Shown here: piece by piece, positions 1 through 8,401 of the stretch
Position numbering within the stretch: the stretch's first letter is position 1
Layout: every line of letters starts with the position of its first letter
Origin: Acidobacteriota bacterium
GTDB lineage: Bacteria; Acidobacteriota; Blastocatellia; Pyrinomonadales; Pyrinomonadaceae
NCBI GenBank assembly: GCA_016700175.1
Contig: CP065003.1
Location: 2,428,001-2,492,000, forward strand
Direction: 5' to 3'
Length of the DNA stretch: 64,000 nucleotides
Made by a program: the position numbers and the translations under genes
Notes under the pieces: generated by a model
What the model was told of the DNA's origin: nothing
Database searches by the model: none
The model's input: only the letters and a program-made list of their open reading frames with translations

Positions 1-46
1 TTGAGGAATATACTCAGTACTCATCTCTCAGTACTCAGTGCTAACG
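1..46. repeat. 7-nt-period repeat, ACTCAGT type
   Basis: Copies of ACTCAGT/ACTCATC/TCTCAGT units run up to the start of the first gene. The same unit family recurs at 19335-19378, inside thiC near 52905-53040 and, as the GACTCCT variant, at 53517-53772. The window edge cuts the array, so its full length is unknown. Confidence 0.7.
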
Positions 47-50
47 TTCT

Positions 51-752
51 ATGTCGTCCGAACTTTCCACCCTTTCGATCCTCGGCTTCGGATTCCTTCT
101 CGGCCTTTGGCACGCGAAGGATCCTGACCACCTGGTTGCTGTCTCGACCATCGTCGCCGAGAAGAAGAGCCTCCTGACCTCGATGATCGTCGGGGGATTC
201 TGGGGCGTCGGACACACGCTGGCGATCCTGATCGTAGGCGCGTTCGTAATCTTTCTGAAATTGCAGATTTCCGAAACCCTGGAAGCAAGGCTTGAAGCGC
301 TTGTCGGAGTGATGCTTGTGATCCTTGGCGTCAACGCGATCCGCAAGCTGTTTCAGCAGTCGAAGATCCACCTTCACACCCACGAGCACGACGGCGTTAC
401 ACACACGCATCTTCACACGCACGAGGACGAGAGAACTGAAGAGTCCCACCATATGGAGCGTTTCAGCCCGCGATCGGTGGTGATAGGGATGGTGCACGGG
501 CTTGCAGGAAGCGCGGGAGTCATGCTCCTTGTCCTGCCCACGATCAACACGCCGGCGGTCGCGCTGCTTTACATCGTCCTGTTCGGTATCGGATCGATAG
601 CGGGGATGATGCTGATGAGCCTGCTGATCGGCCTCCCCATCCACATCACATCGGGCAAGTTCAACGCCCTGAACAAGACGATCCTCGGCGCGGCGGGCTT
701 CCTGAGTCTTGCGCTGGGAGTATTTATAATCTACGAAAAGCTTGTCGCCTGA
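51..752 (+). CDS. NicO/UreH-like nickel or cobalt transporter
   Basis: This is a 233-residue polytopic inner-membrane protein. The first helix carries H21-A-K-D-P-D26-H27, which matches the HX4DH metal-binding signature of NiCoT/NicO transporters (established for that family). A cytoplasmic or periplasmic loop at about residues 115-148 is packed with His, Asp and Glu, as in other Ni/Co/Zn transporters where such loops bind metal. About six hydrophobic segments are visible. The ATG follows a 7-nt repeat array and has no strong Shine-Dalgarno sequence. The gene stands alone and faces the membrane-protein gene that ends at 994. No urease or hydrogenase genes are nearby, so the metal and the client enzyme are unknown. 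It could equally be an exporter of the RcnA type. Confidence 0.8.
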   Translation: MSSELSTLSILGFGFLLGLWHAKDPDHLVAVSTIVAEKKSLLTSMIVGGFWGVGHTLAILIVGAFVIFLKLQISETLEARLEALVGVMLVILGVNAIRKLFQQSKIHLHTHEHDGVTHTHLHTHEDERTEESHHMERFSPRSVVIGMVHGLAGSAGVMLLVLPTINTPAVALLYIVLFGIGSIAGMMLMSLLIGLPIHITSGKFNALNKTILGAAGFLSLALGVFIIYEKLVA

Positions 753-993
753 GTGAAAATTCGGAAGGTTTCCAACGCAAAGGCCGCAAAGGACGCGAAG
801 ATTTTTCAGGCAAGAGCTAAACGCTAAGGTCGCCAAGGTCGCAAAGGAATTCCTTCTTCATTCCCTTTGATCAATCGTCCGGAACTACAGCGAAACCCCA
901 GACCTATACGTAAATGGGCGATCTAGATACCTTCGCGTCCCTTGCGACCTTAGCGTTTAACTCTTGTCCCAGAAACCTCTGCGGTCTCCGCGG
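753..993. repeat. Inverted pair of 9-nt-period arrays (CGCAAAGGN type)
   Basis: Two forward arrays (774-800 and 820-847, units such as CGCAAAGGC and CGCTAAGGT) face a reverse-complement array (930-958, CCTTCGCGTCCCTTGCGACC). About 80 nt of unique sequence lies between the inner arms. A further CTGCGGTCTCCGCGGTTAA-type tail at 978-998 supplies the TAA of the minus-strand gene ending at 994. The spacer separates convergent genes, so the potential hairpin could act as a bidirectional terminator (inference). Close relatives occur at 11309-11441, 48262-48400, 55012-55144, 57018-57089 and 59239-59373. Confidence 0.8.
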
Positions 994-1644
994 TTAAACC
1001 TCTTCCCCCGCTGAAGAGCTCTTCCTCGCTTCCAGTGCCGCGATCCTCGCTCTCAACCGCTCGATCTCCGCGTCGATCTTCGCAGGGTCCGTTTTCGTGT
1101 CGCTCAGCTTATGAAGCACCGGCAAGAGGATCGTCAGCGCCGCGACCAGTATCGAAAGCACGCCGAGCATTCGGAATGTCAGGTCCGACTCGAACGCCTC
1201 CGTGAACCAGATAAGGCTCAGCACGAGACCCGCCAGCGCCGCAACCGAAAGATAAAGAGTGTAGAGCGCCCAAAGGAACTTCCTTTCGAGCCTCGCCATC
1301 AGCACCAGCGAGATGTGCGCGAAAACGACCGCCAGCACTGTCACGGTCATTATCGACTTCACAACGGGCTCGGTCAGGGGTTGATCCGCCCAGATGATGA
1401 ACAGCCACGAGAAGCCTGCAAGGACGGCGAGAACGATCCCTGTGATCGCCGCCGGGCGGCCCCTTCCGGATTCATAGGCCGGTCCGCAGGCAAGGCCAAG
1501 AATGCTGGCGCAGGTTATCGAGAATGTCGTCATCAGTACTCGGCTTTCGAATTCGCCGAAATTGCCGACAAGGATCACCACGATCCCGACCACGGCGCTA
1601 AGCGCCACGGACACGATCAGCACGGTCAGAAAGATCTTCTTCAT
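994..1644 (-). CDS. Polytopic membrane protein with C-terminal coiled coil
   Basis: The protein has 216 residues and about six hydrophobic helices over residues 5-175. A short charged C-terminus (about 180-210) alternates Glu/Arg/Ala/Leu in heptad style and probably forms a coiled coil. I do not recognise a family. Its ATG overlaps the nadB stop codon by 4 bp (ATGA), so it is very likely translated in coupling with nadB and sits in the same transcript. A role in NAD synthesis is not implied by anything in the protein itself. The TAA stop lies inside the repeat that fills the downstream spacer. Confidence 0.7.
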   Translation of the reverse strand: MKKIFLTVLIVSVALSAVVGIVVILVGNFGEFESRVLMTTFSITCASILGLACGPAYESGRGRPAAITGIVLAVLAGFSWLFIIWADQPLTEPVVKSIMTVTVLAVVFAHISLVLMARLERKFLWALYTLYLSVAALAGLVLSLIWFTEAFESDLTFRMLGVLSILVAALTILLPVLHKLSDTKTDPAKIDAEIERLRARIAALEARKSSSAGEEV

Positions 1645-3215
1645 ACCGCCGCCTCCCTTTCAAAATTTATCCGCACGTCGGACCGTATCGCCTCTCCGAA
1701 ACTTTGAACGGAGTGTACGCGCCATTCCTCGACGGGGTCGGGATGATCGGTCCTGAAATGACCCCCGCGCGACTCCTCGCGCCAGAGCGCCGCGCGAGTC
1801 ACAAGCAGCGCGTTGGTGACGAAGTTCCTCGATGCGTTCGAAAGGTTCGCGCTCGCGATCTGCTCGAATTCTGAAAGCGCGCGCGTAAGCGATTCGCCGT
1901 CGCGCATTATACCTACCCATTCCCACATGCCGCGCTTGACGCGCTTGCGGACCGCAGTCGAAACGCGGGCGTCGAGCGGGCCGGCCGCGGAAGCTCCGGA
2001 GAACGAAGTCACAACCTCCGCTTCCGAATCGTCACGAAACGCGGCTTCGCCGGCACGTGCTCCGAAGACAAGTCCCTCCAGAAGCGAGTTCGAGGCCAAC
2101 CTGTTCGCGCCGTGTACTCCCGTGCAGGTGACCTCGCCGGCCGCATACAGACCCGGGATCGTCGTCCTGCCCCAAAGGTCCGCCCGCACTCCGCCCATGC
2201 AGTAGTGCGAAGCCGGTGAAACGGGCAAAAGGTCTTTCGAGATATCGAGCCCGTAATAGGAACAGGTCGCGGCGATCGCCGGGAAACGATGGACGAGGAA
2301 TTCTTCGGATTTCGAGGTCATGTCGAGATACACCGTGCGCGTACCCGTCTTGCGCATTTCACTGACGATGGACCTTGAAACGATATCGCGCGGCGCAAGT
2401 TCCAGCCGCTCGTCATAATCCGCCATGAACCGCTTTCCGCGGGCGTTGCGAAGAACACCTCCTTCCCCTCGCATCGCCTCAGAAAGAAGAAATCTCGGTG
2501 CGTTCTCGAGGTTGAGCGCGGTCGGATGAAACTGGACGAATTCCATATCGGCGATCTCGGCGCCCGCGAAATACGCCATCGCGATCCCGTCGCCGGTCGC
2601 TCCGGAAGGGTTGGTCGAATGAAGGTAAAGCTGGCCGGCGCCGCCCGTGCACAGTATGACCGCCTTGGCGAAGATATCGCGGGGAGCTTTCAAGATAGGA
2701 TCGGCGTAACGGACGCCGACGCACCGGCCGTCGCGGACGAGCAGTTTCTCGGTATCCGCGAAGGGCAAGAGCCTTATCGAGCTCTCCTGCCGCGCCCTTG
2801 CGATCAGCGCCCGCACGATCTCTTTTCCTGTCGAATCTCCGTGGGCGTGAAGTATGCGCCTTCTGGAATGCGCCGCTTCCTGCGTGAAAACGAGCCTGCC
2901 GCCCTCTCGGTCGAACTCGGTTCCCCATTCGATCAGTTCCTTTATGTACCGGGTGCCTTCCGTGACCAGCGTCTCGACCGCCCGCGGATCGCACAGGCCG
3001 GCTCCTGCTTCGAGCGTGTCGCCTTCGTGCAGCCCGGCGTTGTCGTCGTCCGAAAGTACAACGGCGACGCCGCCCTGCGCCCACTCGGTGTTCGAATCGC
3101 TTGCCTTCGATTTCGTGAGGACCGTGACCTCGGCGCCTGCCGAAGCGAGCGCGATCGAGGCTCGCAGGCCGGCGATGCCGCTTCCGATCACGACGAAATC
3201 GGTCACTTGAGCCAT
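1641..3215 (-). CDS. nadB: L-aspartate oxidase
   Basis: This flavoenzyme oxidises L-aspartate to iminoaspartate, the first step of de novo NAD synthesis, in the cytosol. At 524 residues it has the usual length. The N-terminus has the FAD dinucleotide-binding GSGIAG motif (about residues 12-17). The NTEWAQGG segment, the HAHGDSTG segment, the QFHPTAL segment and SHYCMGG followed by GLYAAGE are typical of the succinate dehydrogenase/fumarate reductase/NadB flavoprotein family. Absence of quinone-linked partner subunits nearby and the overall match favour NadB over a fumarate reductase subunit. nadA and nadC are not in the window. The start at 3215 opens directly with the FAD-binding fold. The gene overlaps the downstream membrane-protein gene by 4 bp. 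Confidence 0.93.
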   Translation of the reverse strand: MAQVTDFVVIGSGIAGLRASIALASAGAEVTVLTKSKASDSNTEWAQGGVAVVLSDDDNAGLHEGDTLEAGAGLCDPRAVETLVTEGTRYIKELIEWGTEFDREGGRLVFTQEAAHSRRRILHAHGDSTGKEIVRALIARARQESSIRLLPFADTEKLLVRDGRCVGVRYADPILKAPRDIFAKAVILCTGGAGQLYLHSTNPSGATGDGIAMAYFAGAEIADMEFVQFHPTALNLENAPRFLLSEAMRGEGGVLRNARGKRFMADYDERLELAPRDIVSRSIVSEMRKTGTRTVYLDMTSKSEEFLVHRFPAIAATCSYYGLDISKDLLPVSPASHYCMGGVRADLWGRTTIPGLYAAGEVTCTGVHGANRLASNSLLEGLVFGARAGEAAFRDDSEAEVVTSFSGASAAGPLDARVSTAVRKRVKRGMWEWVGIMRDGESLTRALSEFEQIASANLSNASRNFVTNALLVTRAALWREESRGGHFRTDHPDPVEEWRVHSVQSFGEAIRSDVRINFEREAAV

Positions 3216-3300
3216 ATCCCGGAATTTATCAGATTAGAAGGCGGCGGGCTATAGAAACGGGCATCCACCGCGGGCACTTCAGTTTGCGGAAGAAGATTCT

Positions 3301-3458
3301 CAGCGCCGTAGGCGCGCGATGTTAATAGTTCGAAGAGACCAGCGTGCGGCTGTTCCGTAGGAACGGAATGTCTCCCGGTATTTGGTATTTCGCTCGTAAC
3401 GGAGCTCTCGGATCTCGGTTCGGCCGCGTGCTATTAACATTTCGCGCCGATGGCGCTG
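3301..3458. repeat. 158-bp element with about 28-bp terminal inverted repeats
   Basis: The left end (3301-3328) and right end (3431-3458) are near-perfect inverted repeats: CAGCGCC...ATGTTAATAG against CTATTAACAT...GGCGCTG. Each arm also holds its own small hairpin (GCGCC-GTA-GGCGC at the left, GCGCC-GAT-GGCGC at the right), and a third (GTTCC-GTA-GGAAC) is internal. There is no coding capacity. This is MITE-like or a structured intergenic repeat; no transposase is seen in the window that could mobilise it. Confidence 0.75.
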
Positions 3459-3518
3459 AAAAATCACCGGCCTCGTCGCAGCTGCCGCTTCATCAGGCAT
3501 ACGCCTACAAGAAACAAA

Positions 3519-3546
3519 GAAAGGCCGCCCATTCGGACGGCCTTTC
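3519..3546 (-). terminator. Intrinsic terminator after the LysM relic
   Basis: GAAAGGCCG (3519-3527) pairs with CGGCCTTTC (3538-3546) across a 10-nt loop. Read on the minus strand, the hairpin is followed by a T-rich stretch (CTTTGTTTC). It sits just past the stop codon of the LysM fragment at 3565, where an intact parent gene would have ended. Confidence 0.7.
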
Positions 3547-3564
3547 CCAAACCAAAAAGAACAC

Positions 3565-3714
3565 CTACGCTCCCGGGATCTTCAGTTCCTGTCCGGGATG
3601 GATAAGGTCCGGGTTGTCGAGAACGTCTCGATTCGCCTCGAATATTTCCTGCCAGGAAACACCGTACTTCTTCCCGATCCCGCTGAGGGTATCGCCCGAC
3701 TAGATAGTCAAAGT
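3565..3714 (-). pseudogene. C-terminal LysM domain fragment, interrupted
   Basis: On the minus strand the sequence reads TLTI-stop-SGDTLSGIGKKYGVSW and continues through FEANRD, LIHPGQELKIPGA and a TAG stop. This is an almost complete LysM peptidoglycan-binding domain. An in-frame TAG (3700-3702) replaces the Lys codon expected in the YTVKSGDTL-type start, and sequence upstream becomes AT-rich and unrelated. No start codon serves this frame. BON-plus-LysM proteins such as E. coli Kbp (YgaU) are an established architecture, and a BON protein lacking LysM lies 2.2 kb upstream on the same strand. The fragment is therefore probably the severed tail of that gene. Confidence 0.7.
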
Positions 3715-3830
3715 CGAACAACAACTCAGTTCCGCTCAGATCAGTTTCGCTCAAAGCTAATCTCAAGAACTCTCTACTGCACACATTGGATTTCCGAACA
3801 AAATCGTTCAATAGGCCAGGGATCAATGAT

Positions 3831-5228
3831 TTAAGACTCGTCTACCACTTTTGCCAGCTTCCCAAGTTCTTTTTCCTCTTCGTCAATAATCTTTCCGTCT
3901 TTGATCGCCTTGCTGTAGAGAATAATGATTTCCTTAAGTTCCTCTTTACTTAATAGCCCATCCCTCTTTGCGCGAGTAAGAGTCTCAGAGACCTTGTTAC
4001 CCAATAATCTTGAATTAATGTTTGAAACCCTCTCAATCAGAAAAAAAGCCTCAGAACTTGACGGCGAACGTAGAGGTCCTCCCCAGAAGTATTCAAATGC
4101 CGCTACAACCCCATATATCCCGCGTTCAAACCTCACCGACGCCAAATAGACCTCTAGTTGGTCATTTTTTTCGAGTTTCCTGTCAAAACCTAGTGCGAAA
4201 ATGATCTCTACAATTTTTCTTCTGAAGCGTTTTTCAAGATCTCGAATGAATATAGACCTCACGAGTTGTTGCGTGATGGTTGAGCCTCCAGTCTTGACAC
4301 GCTCGCAAACAAACTTCTTTAATGATCTGCCGATACCTCGAAAACTAATACCGAAATGGGATGTGAAGCTACCGTCTTCGATAAAAATCAACATCCGTTT
4401 CAGCGCGCTTAAATCTCTAATGTTTCTTTTCAATTCATACTTGGCAAGATACGCTCGGTACATCACATATTCGAAGTTGTTCTCTAACCCCACTCTAAGC
4501 ACTTTAGCCACAAAGTGGCCGAGCCGAATCATCGAGTTTTCATGAACATCGTAAAGTGCTCTTCGAAATGAGGTTATCAAGTACAAATATATCAATAGCG
4601 AAACCAGTATCGGGAAAAGGACTCTTGGATAAGGAATGCTGTATGAAACAAGGCTACTACTCAGAGCGTCGACGCATTTTTGCTTTTGGATAAACACTAG
4701 AACCACAAAACACACGAGTGTCGATATTCCAGTGACAGCTAGCCCCGGCAAAGTTGCAGGCGTACTCCAGCCTGGGAACATCCTTATCGCGAAAGGCTCG
4801 TCCGCTCCTTCCAAACGCCAATTTGGCAATACTAGCCGCTGCGTTCCATAACTTATCCCCAGCATTCTCCTGAGGACAACAACTTTTCGAGCAGCATATA
4901 CGATCACTTTCTGTCGATACGCGAAGTAACTTAACGCCATTCTCGCGAAAACGACAACAATAAAGATCAGGAGAATTAGGCTCCAGAGAGGAGGAAGGAT
5001 TGGAGCCAATAAGCTTAGAATCTCGTCCAATGAGCCAACTATCAATGACCCAGCAGCAGCCACGAAGATAACACTTACGTTGGTCGCATTAATGAAGAGT
5101 CTTTCTTCAGATTCAAGAGACTTTGCGGCAAGTTTTAATTCTTCAAGTACTACATCCCGCTCTTTGAATCTGTAGGTAGGAAAGTGCTGTTGCGCTTCAT
5201 CTTCAACTTGGAGCGATTCTGAGTCCAT
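3831..5228 (-). CDS. Membrane-anchored GT51 peptidoglycan transglycosylase-like protein
   Basis: The protein has 465 residues. The N-terminal part has about four membrane helices (roughly 51-66, 81-98, 162-181, 201-220) of a type I do not recognise. The C-terminal half is a GT51 domain. E284-D285 with H291 and G293 form the EDxxFxxHxG motif, GGSTITQQ is at 314-321, RKIVEI follows at about 337, and the second catalytic glutamate is E359 in QLEVYL. GT51 enzymes polymerise lipid II into glycan strands at the membrane. There is no transpeptidase domain, and the four-helix N-terminus differs from the single anchor of usual monofunctional MtgA proteins. The gene is visibly more AT-rich than its neighbours and lies between the LysM fragment and the BON gene, so it was probably acquired by transfer. 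Its biological role is unknown. Confidence 0.7.
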   Translation of the reverse strand: MDSESLQVEDEAQQHFPTYRFKERDVVLEELKLAAKSLESEERLFINATNVSVIFVAAAGSLIVGSLDEILSLLAPILPPLWSLILLIFIVVVFARMALSYFAYRQKVIVYAARKVVVLRRMLGISYGTQRLVLPNWRLEGADEPFAIRMFPGWSTPATLPGLAVTGISTLVCFVVLVFIQKQKCVDALSSSLVSYSIPYPRVLFPILVSLLIYLYLITSFRRALYDVHENSMIRLGHFVAKVLRVGLENNFEYVMYRAYLAKYELKRNIRDLSALKRMLIFIEDGSFTSHFGISFRGIGRSLKKFVCERVKTGGSTITQQLVRSIFIRDLEKRFRRKIVEIIFALGFDRKLEKNDQLEVYLASVRFERGIYGVVAAFEYFWGGPLRSPSSSEAFFLIERVSNINSRLLGNKVSETLTRAKRDGLLSKEELKEIIILYSKAIKDGKIIDEEEKELGKLAKVVDES

Positions 5229-5871
5229 GATTGTGGCGGTTAGGTTCGCAAAAGAAGTTTCATTCTTCTGACACTGTTTTTAACTGGTCCCCCCGAAACC
5301 TCCGACTAATGCTATTTCCCATATTTAAGAGAAGATCAGGGAAATCATTAAATGCTTCCATCCGAGCCACATAAGAGCAGCGCGAATGATATCCAAGAGT
5401 TTCTTCTTTGACATGAACTTTACTGAGCATGATAGAACCACGGTATGGTTAAAGTTTCAGCAATTAGATCCTTTATTCAACCAAAGGAATTTTGAACTTG
5501 GAGATTCCCATACCGACCCTAACTAAGTTAACTACAGCTAAGAATGAAAGATCGCCTGCAACACGATTACCTTACGAAAAATAGGTCTGAGTGCTCGTGA
5601 GAGTGCAGTTAATTAGGTAGGCCGCCTAGTCGGTACTCTTGTTTGAAAAAAGGACCCCGTTCAACTATTAGTTTCCATCAGACACATGCCAGTCGAAGCC
5701 CCATTTAGGTGGCAGAGTCGAAAGACAGAAATCAAAAATCTGCCACAAGCACCTGAAACGGTAGAGACATCTCCAACTCTTTTCCCAGTTCGTTGTCAAT
5801 TAGCGAAGGTACAATCAACAACATAGAACAACAATATGCTTCTAAAGGTTAGCATTCCACGAAACGCTTTC
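5229..5871. other. AT-rich non-coding stretch of the islet
   Basis: No convincing reading frame, RNA gene or repeat was found here. Base composition is clearly more AT-rich than the rest of the window, like the gene before it. It may hold the promoter of the GT51 gene and decayed remains of whatever carried it in. I see no clear target-site duplication linking this end (near 5870) with the other end of the islet (near 3715). Confidence 0.5.
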
Positions 5872-6366
5872 TTACGGTTCGCTCTTGAGCTGGTTGTCCC
5901 AATCCCTATCCCTGGGCTTCGCGACCTGCACCGCCATGATACAGACAGGGTACCTCGCCTGGCTGACAGTGCCCTTGATAGTTAACTTCCCTTCGCTAAC
6001 TTCGACTTGGACCCCGTCGCAACCCTGTTCCTTGAGGGCTTGTTCAACCTTTGTCTTCAGCGTCGCGTCATCGGCCGAAGCAAGCGGCGGCGGCGCGGCG
6101 GCAACGACCACATCATTTGTCACGGAAGAAACGCCTTCGACCTTCGCGAGCTCTGCCGCCTTCGCCTTTGCCGCGTCGTCCGTTACCTCGCCGGAAATGG
6201 TAGCAACGCCGTCCTTCACGTCGACCGTAACATTCTCGGTGGCCGAATCGGCCATCAACGCGTTCTGTGCCCTGGTCTTCAGCTCTGCATCGCTGACGGT
6301 TCCGCACGCCGATGCCAGGAACCCGACCAGCACGCTGACAATGAATAATTTCTGTCTATTCTTCAT
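5872..6366 (-). CDS. Two-BON-domain lipoprotein
   Basis: From the ATG at 6366 the protein has 164 residues. It opens with a signal peptide ending in LASAC, a lipobox with Cys21, so it should be a periplasm-facing lipoprotein. Two BON domains follow (about 25-88 and 98-152), each with the GVATISGEV or KLTIKGTV strand typical of this phospholipid- or osmostress-related fold. An ATG at 6414 overlaps the aroK stop by 4 bp behind a GGGAGG sequence, but it would add 16 residues in front of the signal peptide. The inner start is preferred for the protein, although coupled translation remains possible. Many BON lipoproteins continue into a LysM domain. Here the gene stops where the AT-rich islet begins and a LysM fragment appears beyond it. 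Confidence 0.8.
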   Translation of the reverse strand: MKNRQKLFIVSVLVGFLASACGTVSDAELKTRAQNALMADSATENVTVDVKDGVATISGEVTDDAAKAKAAELAKVEGVSSVTNDVVVAAAPPPLASADDATLKTKVEQALKEQGCDGVQVEVSEGKLTIKGTVSQARYPVCIMAVQVAKPRDRDWDNQLKSEP

Positions 6367-6410
6367 ATTGTCGCAAGCCGCAAACCGGATCTTAAGATTG
6401 AATTCCCGGG

Positions 6411-6968
6411 TCATCGAGGTGCGTGCCTCCCGCGCTTTCCCGCAACGTCGATCGAGAAAACATCCGAAGCGATTTTCTGTGCGATATCGAAAGAATTATA
6501 TCCACGGTCGATCACGAAATGCCAATCCGCCAGACAGTAGTACCTTTCCCTTTCGTCGAAGAGTTTGCGTGCCTGGCGCTTGTTCTTCACAAGCGGTCGT
6601 TCTTTGCGCGAGAACCTTATGTTTCGCCAGCAGTGGTCGAACGTGGTTTCCAGCCAGACCGCCGTTACGCCATTTGCCTTGATAATTTCTCGATTCGCCT
6701 CGGTTATCCAGGCGCCTCCGCCAAGCGATATGATCGCGGCCATCCTCGCTCCGAGAACCTCAGCCAGCACTTCGGTCTCGATCTGACGGAACCGCTCTAT
6801 CCCCTCGGCTTTGACAAGGTCCGGGATCGTGGCGGAGCGGCTTCGCTCGATCTCGTCGTCGAGATCGACCTGCCGTTTGCCGGTAAGCCTCGCGAGATGC
6901 CGTGCGACCGTGGATTTTCCGACTCCCATAAAGCCGGTAAGCACGATCCGGGTGCCGTCGTTCCCCAT
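6411..6968 (-). CDS. aroK: Shikimate kinase
   Basis: This cytosolic enzyme phosphorylates shikimate at O3 with ATP in the chorismate pathway. The chosen ATG at 6968 gives 185 residues, the usual size. The P-loop is GFMGVGKST (about residues 12-20), followed by the DLDDEIE substrate-binding aspartates, the SLGGGAW shikimate-binding Gly motif and the lid region with R-x-RPL (SRKERPL). A longer frame reaches back to 7034 into aroA but adds nothing family-like. The gene begins 8 bp after the aroA stop, so the two form an operon. Its stop overlaps a possible upstream start of the BON lipoprotein. Confidence 0.92.
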   Translation of the reverse strand: MGNDGTRIVLTGFMGVGKSTVARHLARLTGKRQVDLDDEIERSRSATIPDLVKAEGIERFRQIETEVLAEVLGARMAAIISLGGGAWITEANREIIKANGVTAVWLETTFDHCWRNIRFSRKERPLVKNKRQARKLFDERERYYCLADWHFVIDRGYNSFDIAQKIASDVFSIDVAGKRGRHAPR

Positions 6969-6976
6969 AGAATTGT

Positions 6977-8299
6977 CTAGCTTACAATACTCCCCAGGAC
7001 ACCGAAAAATCCGGGGAAAGACACATCCACGCACTCCGCACCTTCGATACGCGAATCCCCCTCTGCAAAAAGCCCCGCCACGGCGAACGCCATAGCGATC
7101 CGGTGATCGCCGAATGAATCGAGCAAAGCGCCCTTCAGTTCGGACCTGCCGACACGGAATCCGTCGTCGAACTCTTCGACTTCGGCCCCCATTTTTCTCA
7201 AATTAGTTACGACTGCTGAGATCCGGTCCGACTCTTTCTTCCGCAGCTCGACGGCATCCCTGACCTCGATCCCGCCTTCGAGCCTTGTTCCCAGCACGGC
7301 GAGGACAGGCAGTTCGTCTATCAGGTTTGCGATTGAACGCCCGCCGAAGACCAATGCGTTCTTCGGGGAATCGAGACCTCCGCGGACCGCAATCGTGCCA
7401 GAGGGCTCGCCGCCTTCGGCAGCCGTCTGCTCGATCTCGATCGATGCGCCGGTCCTTCGCAAAGCCTCGATCACGCCGAGCCGGGTCGGGTTCAGGCCGA
7501 CATTCCTGAGCTTAATCGAAGATCCTTCAAGACCTGCCGCCGCCGCGATCAGAAATGCCGCCGAAGAGATATCGCCCGGCACCGAAACGTGTCTTCCCTC
7601 GAGCCGCGATGCGCCGTCGATCTTCACGCTGTGCTCGAATTCCCTTTCGACCGGAAAGTCAATTTCCTCGATCTCTGCCCCGAAATACAAGAGCATCAGT
7701 TCCGTATGATCTCTCGAAACGGGGCCGGGCGATCCGGACTTCGGTTCCGTGACTGAGGTGATCCCGTCAGCGAACAGTCCCGCAAGCAGGACACAGGACT
7801 TCACCTGAGCGGAAGCGACCGGAAGCTGGTACGCAATTGGGTCAAGAGGATGTTTTCCTTCGACCGTGAGTGGAAGCGTCCCGGCAGAAGATTCGACGGC
7901 CGCACCCATCTTCAGGAGCGGCTCGATCACGCGGTTCATCGGCCTGGAACGCAAGGACGAGTCTCCTGATAGAGTGGATCTGAACGGCTGCCCCGCGAGC
8001 ACGCCCGCGAGGAGCCTGGCGGTCGTGCCGCTGTTGCCGCAGTCGAGAGCCTCGGAAGGAGCCGAAAGTCCGTGCTTTCCGCGTCCGAAAACCCGTACCG
8101 TCTGCCCTTCACGTTCGATCCCTATCCCGAGCGCCGAAAGGCACGCGAGCGTCGAAGCGCAGTCGGCACCCTCGCTGAAGTCTGAGATCCTTGTGACACC
8201 GTCCGCGATCGAACCGATGATCGCAGCCCTGTGCGATATCGACTTGTCGCCTGGAAGGCCGATCTCTCCGCTGACCTTTTTTGCGCAGGCAATCTTCAT
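6977..8299 (-). CDS. aroA: 5-enolpyruvylshikimate-3-phosphate synthase
   Basis: This enzyme joins phosphoenolpyruvate and shikimate-3-phosphate to give EPSP in the chorismate pathway. The ATG at 8299 gives 440 residues beginning MKIACAKKVSGEI. The LPGDKSISHRA motif (about 16-26) and GNSGTTARL (about 88-96) are the two substrate-binding signatures, and RKKESDRI near the end is the other conserved block. The DCGNSGTT sequence has Gly where the glyphosate-contacting residue lies in EPSP synthases. I do not assign a sensitivity class. The longer frame to 8434 lacks family similarity. aroK follows 8 bp downstream. Confidence 0.95.
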   Translation of the reverse strand: MKIACAKKVSGEIGLPGDKSISHRAAIIGSIADGVTRISDFSEGADCASTLACLSALGIGIEREGQTVRVFGRGKHGLSAPSEALDCGNSGTTARLLAGVLAGQPFRSTLSGDSSLRSRPMNRVIEPLLKMGAAVESSAGTLPLTVEGKHPLDPIAYQLPVASAQVKSCVLLAGLFADGITSVTEPKSGSPGPVSRDHTELMLLYFGAEIEEIDFPVEREFEHSVKIDGASRLEGRHVSVPGDISSAAFLIAAAAGLEGSSIKLRNVGLNPTRLGVIEALRRTGASIEIEQTAAEGGEPSGTIAVRGGLDSPKNALVFGGRSIANLIDELPVLAVLGTRLEGGIEVRDAVELRKKESDRISAVVTNLRKMGAEVEEFDDGFRVGRSELKGALLDSFGDHRIAMAFAVAGLFAEGDSRIEGAECVDVSFPGFFGVLGSIVS

Positions 8300-8401
8300 C
8301 GGGAAAGTCTGAACATTAGCAGATTGCCTTCCGCGCGGGAAATCCGTATCACGGCGTCCGAAACCCGATGTTCTTGACATAAGCCTCGCTAAAACGCTAA
8401 C

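Noticed and set aside
3301..3458. Insertion sequence
   Set aside because: The inverted ends suggest mobility, but 158 bp cannot encode a transposase and none is seen in the window; I therefore call it only a repeat element.
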